This document shows positions 8,633-16,554 of a stretch of 64,000 nt of DNA, piece by piece. The notes under the pieces were generated by a model. It ran no database searches. It worked only from the letters and a program-made list of their open reading frames with translations, and was not told the DNA's origin. How positions within the stretch are numbered: position 1 is the first letter of the stretch; the number at the start of each line of letters is the position of its first letter. The DNA comes from DASQPA01 sp963757335 (GTDB lineage Bacteria; Acidobacteriota; Thermoanaerobaculia; Multivoradales; UBA5704). The position numbers were made by a program, and so were the translations under genes. The stretch lies in the NCBI GenBank assembly GCA_963757335.1, contig CAVWRJ010000023.1:1-64000 (forward strand). Reading direction: 5' to 3'.

Positions 8633-9727
8633 ATGTGGCAGACGGACCTGACCCGGCGGCTGGGATTGGCCCACCCCATCCTCGCGGCACCGATGGCGGG
8701 CGGGGGGACGACCCCGGAGCTCGTCGCGGCGGTCTCCGCGGCCGGCGGGTTGGGCTTCCTGGCCGCGGCCTATCTGCAACCCCCGGAGATCCTCGCCGCC
8801 GCGGCCGCCGTGCGGGCGCGGACGGCGCGGCCCTTCGGGATCAACCTCTTCGCTCCGCTCCCCCGGCCCGAGCCGCCGGCCGATCCGGGCCCCGCCCTGG
8901 CGCGCCTGGCGGGGTACCACGCCGAGCTCGGCCTGCCGGCCCCCATCCTCCCCACCGCGGCGGTCTTCCGGTTCACCGAGCAGCTGGAAGCCTGTCTCGA
9001 ATGCGGGGCGGCGGTCCTGAGCTTCACTTTCGGCATCTTGCCGGACGAGGCGATGGCGGCCGTACGGTCGCGCGGCATGCTTTCAGTCGGCACCGCGACG
9101 ACCGTCGAGGAGGCGGTCCAGCTGGCGGCTGCCGGGGTCGATGCCGTGGTGGCCCAGGGGAGCGAGGCGGGCGCCCACCGGGGTAGCTTCGCCGAGAGCT
9201 TCGAGACCTCGATGGTAGGGACCCTCGCCCTCGTCCCGCAGACGGTCGACGCCCTGCGGGTGCCACGGGTGCCGGTGATCGCCTCGGGCGGGATCATGGA
9301 CGGCCGCGGCATCGCGGCGGCCCTCGCTCTCGGGGCGAGCGCGGTGCAGATGGGCACCGCCTTTTTGACCGCCGACGAAGCGGGGATCCCCGAGGTCTAC
9401 AAGGCGGCGATTCTCCGGGCCCGGGAGAACGAGACCCGGGTCACCCGGGCCTTCTCCGGCCGGCCGGCGCGAGGGATCGTCAACCGGTTCATGGAGGAGG
9501 CGGAGACCGGCGAGGCGATCCTCGCGTACCCGATCCAGAACGACCTCACCCGGCCGCTCCGCTCCGCCGCGGCCCGGCAGGGACGGGAGGAGTTTCTCTC
9601 GCTCTGGGCCGGGCAGGGGGTGCGCCTCGCCCGCCGCCAGCCGGCGGGGGAGATGGTCGCCCGGTTGGTCGAGGAGACCGCGGCGGCGATCCGCCGGCTG
9701 GCCGCTCCCGATCCACCGCCTGACTAG
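8633..9727 (+). CDS. Nitronate monooxygenase (2-nitropropane dioxygenase family)
   Basis: FMN-dependent TIM-barrel enzyme that oxidises alkyl nitronates such as propionate 3-nitronate. The family marks are plain: APMAGGGTTPELVAAVSAAG at the start, VVAQGSEAGAHRGSF near residue 170 and the FMN-phosphate segment VIASGGIMDGRGIAAALALGA near 215. The 364-residue length is normal. The ATG at 8633 follows the previous stop by 7 bases, so the two genes are probably cotranscribed. Its stop codon overlaps the stop of the convergent membrane-protein gene. Some members are mis-named enoyl-ACP reductases (FabK); the motif set here favours nitronate monooxygenase. Confidence 0.88.
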   Translation: MWQTDLTRRLGLAHPILAAPMAGGGTTPELVAAVSAAGGLGFLAAAYLQPPEILAAAAAVRARTARPFGINLFAPLPRPEPPADPGPALARLAGYHAELGLPAPILPTAAVFRFTEQLEACLECGAAVLSFTFGILPDEAMAAVRSRGMLSVGTATTVEEAVQLAAAGVDAVVAQGSEAGAHRGSFAESFETSMVGTLALVPQTVDALRVPRVPVIASGGIMDGRGIAAALALGASAVQMGTAFLTADEAGIPEVYKAAILRARENETRVTRAFSGRPARGIVNRFMEEAETGEAILAYPIQNDLTRPLRSAAARQGREEFLSLWAGQGVRLARRQPAGEMVARLVEETAAAIRRLAAPDPPPD

Positions 9728-11434
9728 CGTTCCGGCATCGTCGACATCGCCGGCAACGCCGCGGCGTCCCCGGGGAGGGGGCGCAAGGGGTGCCGCGTCC
9801 ACGGGGTGGCGTAGATGCCGATCTGGTCACCCCCCATGGTGACGTTGTTGGGGATCTCGAAGCGCTGGAGGAGCCGGAAGCCCGGGAGATGGTCGACGGC
9901 GGGGAACCAGGTGGGGAAGATCACCAGGTAGTCGGGCTGGCGCCGGGCGAGGGCGGCGAGCATCGCCTGCTCCCAGGAGCGCGCCCGGCCGTGGGCGAGG
10001 TCGTCCGCCACCTCGCGGCGGAGGTCGGGGGAGGAGATCCCCACCAGATCGACCACCGGGTTCGGCAGCAGGTACTTCAAGGCGCCGATGTCGTTCACCG
10101 CCAGCAGGGCGCCGGCCGGCAGCCGAGGGCGGAGCCAGAGGGCGGCGCGGACGTCGCCGTCCTCCACGTTGGCGACATTCTGGGCGTAGCGGCCGGCCCC
10201 GAGACTGAGGCCGGCGACCGTCGGCCAGAGGAGGAGGGCGGCGAGGAGCACCCCCCAGGGGAGCCGGCCCGGCCCGCGGCGGAGAGTCTCCCCCAGCGAG
10301 CGGGCGGCCCCTTCGAGGCCGAGCACCCCCAGGAGGACGACGAAGGGGAAGAGGGGGAAGTAGTAGCGGCCGAAGTTGCCGGCGATCAAGCCGCGCCCGA
10401 GCGGGCTCATCAGGGAGTAGCCGAGCGGCAGGCCGAGGGTCCAGAGGGCGGGGAGGAGCCCGCGGTCGCGCGGGGTGCCGAGGTTCGCCACCAACCGGGC
10501 GACGCCGCCGCCGGCCAGGAGCAGCATGTAGGGCTGCGGCCTGAAGAGGATGCCGAGGATGACGTAGAGATACTGGAGGTCCGGCAGGTAACGCTGAACC
10601 CCGTTCCCCTTGACCGCGAAGGTGGTGGGGAGGAACGAGCCGCCCGCCAGGCGATAGAAGAGGAAGGAGCCGGCGATCCCGAGGGCGGCGAGAGCGAGAC
10701 CGCGGGCGAGCGGCCGGAAGCGGGGGCGCGCCAGGGTGAGGAGCCGAGGAGCTCGGCGCGCCGTCGATCGGCCCGTCGGTCGGCCCGCTTGGCGGCCGGC
10801 GGTGGAAGACGACCAGCCGGTCGATCGCCGCGACGAGGACGAGGAGCACCCCCTCGGGCCGCGCCAGGATGGCGAGGGCGAAAACCGGGAGCGCGAGGGG
10901 CGGCCGCTCCGGAGCGGCCCGCTCGCGGAGGTGGAGGATCGTCCCCCAGAGAGAGAGGAGGACGAAGAGCGGGACCTCCATCCCCGAGAGCGCCGACCAG
11001 ACGAGCGGGCCGGTGGCGAGAGTCAGGGCGGCGGCCAGGGTGGCGAGGCCGGGGGAGAGACCGAGCTCGGCCGCCAGGCGCCGGGTGGCGTCGATCCCCG
11101 CGAGGTAGAGGGCGATGCCGAAGATCTTCACCCAGAGAAAGACGCTCCCCGGGAGGAGAAAGAGGAGGGCGAGGAGGGCCGTCCACAGGGGGGCGGTCGA
11201 GCCGGTGACGATCTGGCCCGGGTTGTAGGAGAGGCCATGGCCGGCGGCCAGGTTCCGCGCGAACTGGAGATGGATGAAGCTGTCGTCCAGGGGGAAACCC
11301 AGGTGGTGCCGAGCGTAGATCTCCCCGCCGAGATAGGCGAAGCAGGCGAAGAGGCCGGCGGCGAAGAGCAGCCAGGAGGTGCGGCCGGCCGGCGGGGCCG
11401 GCCGTGGGTCGGGGGCGGCGGTCGAGGCTTCCAT
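9724..11434 (-). CDS. GT39/ArnT-like polytopic membrane glycosyltransferase (frame broken once)
   Basis: Integral membrane protein of about 560 residues resembling the GT-C fold lipid-linked sugar transferases (dolichyl-phosphate-mannose mannosyltransferase group). The N-terminal half has the first-loop acidic pair in FPLDDSFIHLQFARNLAAG and then GQIVTGSTAPLWTALLALL, a common signature of these proteins. The frame breaks near 10745 and continues as LARPRFRPLARGLALAALGI through FLPTTFAVKGNGVQRYL to a soluble C-terminal part ending DAAALPAMSTMPER. Multiple hydrophobic helices occur throughout. The start ATG is at 11434. The acceptor is unknown; pilin or cell-surface glycosylation is possible given the neighbouring pilin genes. 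Confidence 0.75.
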
Positions 11435-11483
11435 AGAGAACCCTCAGCATATGACGGGTTCTCGGGTTATCATCATTCGCCCG

Positions 11484-12910
11484 ATGACTCCGGTAAGCCT
11501 GGAACTCCGCAAGCGCCGCGCCGCGCGCGTCGCGCTCTATGGCAGCCTGCTCCTCGCCTGCGCCGTGGCCCTGGGCCTCGGCGCCTGGATCGACCGCCCG
11601 CTCCGGGCGCACGAGAGCGAGCTGTGGATCACGACCGACTACAAGAATCTCCCCGAGGTCAAGCTCCTCCAGCACTACGTGCAGATCGACACCAGCCCGA
11701 CGACCGGCGACGAGATGGCCGGCGCCCACTTCCTCGCCGACCGTCTGGCCGAGGCCGGCATCCCCTCGCACATCGAGCAGCTCGCCGGCCGCCACGCCAA
11801 TCTCTGGGCCGTCTTGGAAGGCGAGGACCCGCACGCGCTCGTCCTCCACAACCACATCGACGTCTCGCCGATCAACCCAGCGAGTGGTTCGTGCCGCCCT
11901 ACGAGGGGCGGATCGAGCTGCCCTGGATCTTCGGCCGCGGCGTCTTCGACATGAAGAGCGTCGCCATCGCCCAGCTCCAGGCCCTGATCGACTTGAAGAA
12001 GAGCGGCGTCAAGCCCAAGCGCTCGGTGATCTTCCTCGCCACCGGCGGCGAGGAGTACGGCAGCTTCCTCGGCACCCAGTGGATCCTCGCCGAGCACCCC
12101 GAGCTCGTCCGCCGTTTCTGGGCGGTGATGACCGAGGGCGGGACGGTCGAGGCGCGGACGCGGAGCGAGATCAAGTACTGGGGGACGGAGTACGCCCAGA
12201 AGCGCTTCGTCGAGCTCGTCGTCTGCGCTGCGGAGCGCACCCGGCTGGAGGAGCTCCGCGACGGGCTCAAGGAGCGGGGCTACACGGCGACCGACCTCAG
12301 AATCGTCCCCGAGGTGGCGGCCATCCTGCCGGCCTACGGAGCGTCGCGGGACAGCGCCGAGCTGCGCGACATCCTCGCCAAACCGCAGGACCTGCTGGCG
12401 GACCCCCGCACCTTCCGCAAGCTGCCGGCCTACGTGCAGTCGATGTTCCGCAACGAGGCGGTCCCCTTTGCGCTCCGCCAGACGGCGGATGGGACCTGGG
12501 AGCTGACCATCAAGTTCCACCTCCTGCCGGGGGTCGATCTCGCGAGCGTCCGCGACGAGTTGCTGCCGCCCTGGATGCTCCAGGGCTTGACCACCACCCT
12601 TCACGAGCTGCCCACGGCGCGCCACGGCAGCCCCGTCGACCACCCCATCCTGGCGGTGATCAAGGACGAGGTCGAGACCCGCCACCCGGGAGCCACGGCG
12701 GGCCCCATGTTCCTCTCCTGGACGGCCACCGATTCGCGCTTCTTCCGCCAGGCGGGCATCCCTTCCTACGGCTTCTCCCCTTTCCTCATCATGACGACCG
12801 ACACCCTGCAGGTCGACGCCGCCAACGAGCGCATGGCCCTCCCTGGCTTCGTCGAAGGGGTGCATCTCTACTCCGCGGTCCTCCACCGGCTCGCCGTTGA
12901 CACAAAGTAG
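11484..12910 (+). CDS. M20 family metallopeptidase, paralogue 1 (frame broken once)
   Basis: Zinc-dependent M20 peptidase/deacylase. An N-terminal membrane helix (YGSLLLACAVALGLGAW) suggests membrane attachment with the enzyme outside the cytoplasm. Metal-site motifs are VLHNHIDVSP, WIFGRGVFDMKS and ATGGEEYGS. A one-base deletion at about 11878 separates the first third from the rest (PINP then SEWFVPPYEGR); the similarity is seamless across it. The last third holds TATDSRFFRQAGIPSYGFSPF, typical of the catalytic domain. The next M20 gene (13706) is clearly paralogous, and both are followed by nearly identical pilin genes. Confidence 0.82.
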
Positions 12911-12996
12911 TAGCGCGAGCTGTCACTTTTTGTCGACCCGCGGTTGTAAACTGATGTAAACTCCTTGATACAAAAGGGTTTGTAAGCCTGGCGAGG

Positions 12997-13012
12997 TGGC
13001 ACAAACCCTGCT
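12997..13012 (+). promoter_or_regulatory. Sigma-54 (-24/-12) promoter of pilin gene 1
   Basis: TGGCAC-N5-CTGCT matches the RpoN consensus TGGCAC-N5-TTGCW with one mismatch and correct spacing. It lies 77 bases before the pilin ATG. Control of pilin genes by sigma-54 and PilS/PilR is known in Pseudomonas and Myxococcus. Confidence 0.72.
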
Positions 13013-13088
13013 CTTTCCATCGTCTCGAAACACCCATGGATGAGCCGTGGGAGAGGGTTGCGCGCAAGACGATGGAGGAAAACAGTCC

Positions 13089-13619
13089 ATGTTGAAGAGA
13101 ATACGTAACCGGGAGCGGGGCTTCACGTTGATCGAGCTGCTGATCGTCGTCGCGATCATCGGCATCATCGCGGCCCTCCTCATCCCGAACTTCCTCGACG
13201 CGCTGCAGAAGGCGAAGCAGAAGCGGACGGTGGCCGATATGCGAAACGCCGGTACCGCCATGTTCTCCTGGCTGACCGACCAGGTCGGCGCCGCCGCCGC
13301 CGGCGCCGCCGCCACCACGGTCGACCTGACCAGCTACGGCACGGTGACGGACGGCAGCAACCTGCTCTCGGTCCTCGTCCCCCAGTACCTCCAGGCGGTG
13401 CCCGAGGTGGACGGCTGGAAGACCAACTACGACTACTACATGAAGACCGCCACCCCGCTCGATCCCCAGGTCATGGCCATCCACAGCTACGGCCGCGACA
13501 AGAAGAAGCAGCTGACGACCGCCATCAGCGTCACCTCCTTCGATCCCACCGACTACGACCAGGACATCCTCTGGGCCGACGGCTTCTTCGTCCGCTGGCC
13601 GCAGAAGGTCACCCCCTGA
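13089..13619 (+). CDS. Type IV pilin / GspG-like major pseudopilin 1
   Basis: A 176-residue prepilin. The leader MLKRIRNRERG ends in Gly before FTLIELLIVVAIIGIIAALLIPN, the class III signal cut and methylated by the prepilin peptidase, with Glu5 of the mature protein present. The globular part (VDGWKTNYDYYM, then DILWADGFFVRWP) resembles GspG/PilE-type pilins with a C-terminal loop rather than a disulfide-bonded PilA. GGAGG lies before ATG 13089. It is followed by a strong terminator and preceded by a sigma-54 promoter, so it is a single-gene unit. It is close to the pilin at 15254 over its whole length. Confidence 0.9.
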   Translation: MLKRIRNRERGFTLIELLIVVAIIGIIAALLIPNFLDALQKAKQKRTVADMRNAGTAMFSWLTDQVGAAAAGAAATTVDLTSYGTVTDGSNLLSVLVPQYLQAVPEVDGWKTNYDYYMKTATPLDPQVMAIHSYGRDKKKQLTTAISVTSFDPTDYDQDILWADGFFVRWPQKVTP

Positions 13620-13642
13620 TCCAGGTTCTCGGACGACGAGAG

Positions 13643-13672
13643 AAAGGGCGCCCTCGATCGGGCGCCCTTTCC
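13643..13672 (+). terminator. Rho-independent terminator after pilin 1
   Basis: AAAGGGCGCC at 13643-13652 pairs with GGCGCCCTTT at 13661-13670 around a short loop. The T-run is short, so it may also act as a 3'-end stabiliser. Confidence 0.75.
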
Positions 13673-13705
13673 GTTTCTCCGCTGGCTCCCATAGAGTCCT
13701 CGCCC

Positions 13706-15103
13706 ATGCCGTCTCTATCCCGCAAGCTCGCGCTGCTCGCTCTTCTCGTCCTCCTCGTGCTGACGCCTGCCCGGCCGGCAGTGCCCGCCACGAGCGCCCC
13801 GGCCGGGCAGCTCTCGGAGGCGGCGCGGTGGCTCCAGGGCTACCTGCAGATCGACACTTCGAACCCGCCGGGCAACGAGGCGAAGGCGGCGGACTTCCTG
13901 GCAGCGATCCTCAACCGCGCGGGTATTCCGGCGCGGCGGATCGTCACCCCGGCCGGGCGGACCAACCTCTGGGCCCGCCTCGCCTCGCCGGCGAGCGGCG
14001 GCCGGGCGGTCCTCCTCCTCCATCACATGGACGTCGTGGCCCCCGGCCCGGGCTGGACCGTCCCCCCCTTCTCCGGCCTCGTCCGGGAGGGGCGGCTGTG
14101 GGGGCGCGGGGCGCTCGACGACAAGAGCCTGGGGATCGCGCAGCTCGCCGCCTTCGTCGACCTGAAGCGCCGCGGCCGGCCGCTCGCCCGGGACGTCGTC
14201 TTCCTCGCCGTGGCGGACGAGGAGAGCGGCGGCGGTGAGGGCACCGGCTGGCTCCTCGCCCACCACCCCGAGCTCTTCGCCGGGGTCGAGGGGGTGATCG
14301 GGGAGGGCGGTCGCAACCAGGTGTCCAGCGGCAAGCTCCTCTGGTGGGGGATCGAGGTGGCCCAGAAGCGGCCGCTCTGGCTGGAGATCGAGGCCTCCGG
14401 GCGCGGCGGCCACGCCTCGGGCCTGAACCCCGGGAGCGCCGTCCACCAGCTGGTCTCCGGACTCGGGCGGCTGGTCGCCCTGCCCTTCAGGTACCGGGTC
14501 TCGCCCGCCGCGCGCGCCTACGTTCAGGCGCTCGCTCCGCTCCACAACGAGCACTGGCGGCGCATCTTCTCGAACATCGACAAGGTGGTGAGCGAGAAGG
14601 GGCCGAGCGAGTTCCTCCTGCCCGGGATGGAGAACCTTTTCCTCGACACCGTGCAGGTGACGGTGGTCGAAGGCGGGGAACGGATCAACGTCATCCCCGA
14701 GCGGGCCCACGCCCAGGTCGACGTCCGGCTTCTGCCCGACACCGACGCCCAGGCCCTCCTCGCCACCTTGAAGCAGGCGTTGGGCAAGGAGCTCGACGTC
14801 AAGGTCCTCCTCACCAGCGGGCCGGCGCCCCCGTCGCCGGCCGCCGGGAGGGTCTGGACGGCGATGGCCGCGGCGCTCGGCCGGCAGGGGCCGGTGGTGC
14901 CCGCCATGATCTCCGGCTTCACCGACTCGCGCTACTTTAGGGAGCGGGGGATCGCCGCCTATGGCCTGTCCCCCTTCGTCCTGGACGGCAACGACCAGCA
15001 CGGCATCCACAGCACCGACGAGCGCATCCCTTTGGTCGAGCTCGACCGCGGGGTCGAACGCACACGCCAATTGCTCTCTTTCTATGTATCACCCGGCCAC
15101 TGA
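13706..15103 (+). CDS. M20 family metallopeptidase, paralogue 2
   Basis: A 465-residue M20 peptidase with a signal peptide (LALLALLVLLVLTPARPAVPA). Zinc ligands are seen in LLLHHMDVVAP, GALDDKSLG and VADEESGGG; the dimerisation-domain RGGHASG and a catalytic-domain SGFTDSRYFRERG follow. It is intact, unlike its paralogue at 11484, with which it shares order and many segments (LQIDTS, GIP, NLW, HPEL, EGG). Likely a periplasmic di- or carboxypeptidase or deacylase; the substrate is unknown. It starts about 35 bases after the pilin 1 terminator and is followed by a second pilin gene with its own promoter. Confidence 0.88.
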   Translation: MPSLSRKLALLALLVLLVLTPARPAVPATSAPAGQLSEAARWLQGYLQIDTSNPPGNEAKAADFLAAILNRAGIPARRIVTPAGRTNLWARLASPASGGRAVLLLHHMDVVAPGPGWTVPPFSGLVREGRLWGRGALDDKSLGIAQLAAFVDLKRRGRPLARDVVFLAVADEESGGGEGTGWLLAHHPELFAGVEGVIGEGGRNQVSSGKLLWWGIEVAQKRPLWLEIEASGRGGHASGLNPGSAVHQLVSGLGRLVALPFRYRVSPAARAYVQALAPLHNEHWRRIFSNIDKVVSEKGPSEFLLPGMENLFLDTVQVTVVEGGERINVIPERAHAQVDVRLLPDTDAQALLATLKQALGKELDVKVLLTSGPAPPSPAAGRVWTAMAAALGRQGPVVPAMISGFTDSRYFRERGIAAYGLSPFVLDGNDQHGIHSTDERIPLVELDRGVERTRQLLSFYVSPGH

Positions 15104-15199
15104 CACCGTTTGCCGCCGAAGTGAACAATTTTGTCACTCAAGGTCGGGAGCACCTTCCTAAGTGACTGATTCTGCTGGCATAAGTCTCGGCTGAAAGGC

Positions 15200-15215
15200 T
15201 GGCACAGCCCTTGCC
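15200..15215 (+). promoter_or_regulatory. Sigma-54 (-24/-12) promoter of pilin gene 2
   Basis: TGGCAC-N5-TTGCC is a near-perfect RpoN site with the exact 5-base spacer, 39 bases before the pilin 2 ATG. Confidence 0.82.
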
Positions 15216-15253
15216 CTCTGATCTCTGACAGTTTCTTGAGAGAGGGGTACAAA

Positions 15254-15784
15254 ATGCGTTCCAAGTCGAGCTCGGGGCAGGCAGGCTTTACCCTGATCGA
15301 GCTGTTGATCGTCGTCGCCATCATCGGGATCATCGCGGCGATGCTGATTCCCAACATGCTCGACGCGCTTCAGAAGGCCAAGCAGAAACGGACGATCGCG
15401 GACATGCGGATCGTCGGGACCTCGATGTTCTCGTGGTTGACCGATCAGGTCGGCGCCGCGGCCGCCGGGGCGACCGCCACCAGCACCGTCGACCTCACCA
15501 AATACGGTTCGGTTCTGCGGTCGACCGACCTGCTGACGGTCCTCGTTCCGGACTACCTGCAGGAAGTGCCCTACCTGGACGGCTGGAAGCGGCCCTATGA
15601 CTACTACCTGAAGACGTCGACCCCCACGGCCGCCCAGGTCATGGCCATCCGCAGCCCGGGCCGGGACGGGGTCGCCGAGGGGACGATGTACTCGGTCACC
15701 AGCTTCGAGCCGACCGATTACGACAAGGACGTCCTGTGGGCAGACGGCTTCTTCGTCCGCTGGCCTCAGAAGATCACCCCCTGA
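15254..15784 (+). CDS. Type IV pilin / GspG-like major pseudopilin 2
   Basis: A 176-residue prepilin, paralogue of the one at 13089. The leader MRSKSSSGQAG is cut before FTLIELLIVVAIIGIIAAMLIPN. The helical stalk through FSWLTDQVGAAAAGA is almost the same as in pilin 1, while the middle (YGSVLRSTDLLTVLVPDYL) and the loop before SVTSFEPTDYDKDVLWADG differ. GAGAGGGG precedes ATG 15254; the upstream in-frame TTG at 15236 is less likely because the leader would be long. It has its own sigma-54 promoter and terminator. Two near-identical pilins suggest phase- or condition-specific fibres, or one pilus and one secretion pseudopilus. Confidence 0.9.
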   Translation: MRSKSSSGQAGFTLIELLIVVAIIGIIAAMLIPNMLDALQKAKQKRTIADMRIVGTSMFSWLTDQVGAAAAGATATSTVDLTKYGSVLRSTDLLTVLVPDYLQEVPYLDGWKRPYDYYLKTSTPTAAQVMAIRSPGRDGVAEGTMYSVTSFEPTDYDKDVLWADGFFVRWPQKITP

Positions 15785-15867
15785 ACAGAGATTCGGGCGC
15801 CAGGGGCTGCCGGTTCGGGGGGAATCGGCTCGCCGGAAGGTTTCCTGTTGGGAGACCTCCTGAAGTC

Positions 15868-15912
15868 GGGGGGAGGAGTTTGCCGGAGGGGGCAGGCTCC
15901 TCCCCCCTTCGG
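15868..15912 (+). terminator. Strong hairpin after pilin 2
   Basis: GGGGGGAGGAG at 15868-15878 pairs with CTCCTCCCCCC at 15897-15907, an 11-bp G/C stem, followed by TTCGGTT. It lies before the methyltransferase start at 15943. Confidence 0.72.
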
Positions 15913-15942
15913 TTCCCCAGGGTCGGGTATGATCGCCGTTCC

Positions 15943-16554
15943 ATGAGCCAGGAGATGACCCGCTACACCCGCGGCCAGGGGCTGCTGGAGCCGTTCCTGG
16001 CGCGCCGGCGGGCGCGCCAGGCGAACCAGCTGATCCCGGAGCGCCTGCGGACGGGCCGCATCCTGGACATCGGCTGCGGCTCGTTCCCCTACTTCCTCTC
16101 CCATACCTCGTTCCGCGAGAAGTACGCCATCGACCAGCTGCCCCCGTCCCCTTCGAGCCTCAAGAGCGGTCCGGAGATCGGCTGGCACACGCTCGACCTG
16201 AACACCGAGCCGCGCCTGCCGTTCGAGGACGGCCACTTTGCCGCCGTCACTCTCCTCGCCGTCGTCGAGCACCTCGACCCGGGGAGCCTCGTCAAGCTGC
16301 TCCGCGAGGTCCACCGGGTGCTGGCGTCCGACGGGCGGGTCGTCATCACTACTCCCGCCCCCTGGTCGGACGGCCTGCTGCACGCCATGGCGCGCCTGCG
16401 GCTGGTCTCGGCCGAGGAGATCGAGGAGCACGTCTACGCCTACACCCAGGCGCTCCTCGGCTGGTACTTCGGTAAGGCCGACTTCCCGATGGAGAAGATC
16501 CAGAGCGGCTACTTCGAGCTCGGGTTGAACATGTGGGCGACCGCCGAGCGCTGA
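15943..16554 (+). CDS. Class I SAM-dependent methyltransferase
   Basis: A 203-residue Rossmann-fold methyltransferase. Motif I is ILDIGCGSFPYFL near residue 38, the acidic tip of strand 2 is in KYAIDQLPP, and the post-motif region VTLLAVVEHLDPGSLVKLLREVHRVLASDGRVVITTPAPW is typical of the Methyltransf_11 group used on small molecules, lipids or glycans. Translation starts at ATG 15943. Its stop overlaps the start of the next membrane-protein gene, so the two are coupled and may act in the same surface glycan or lipid pathway. Confidence 0.82.
   Translation: MSQEMTRYTRGQGLLEPFLARRRARQANQLIPERLRTGRILDIGCGSFPYFLSHTSFREKYAIDQLPPSPSSLKSGPEIGWHTLDLNTEPRLPFEDGHFAAVTLLAVVEHLDPGSLVKLLREVHRVLASDGRVVITTPAPWSDGLLHAMARLRLVSAEEIEEHVYAYTQALLGWYFGKADFPMEKIQSGYFELGLNMWATAER

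Noticed and set aside
11878..11960. Selenocysteine (TGA) readthrough or programmed frameshifting as the cause of broken frames
   Set aside because: The breaks need a change of frame rather than a stop readthrough, occur in unrelated genes, and have no slippery heptamer with a downstream structure that I can see.
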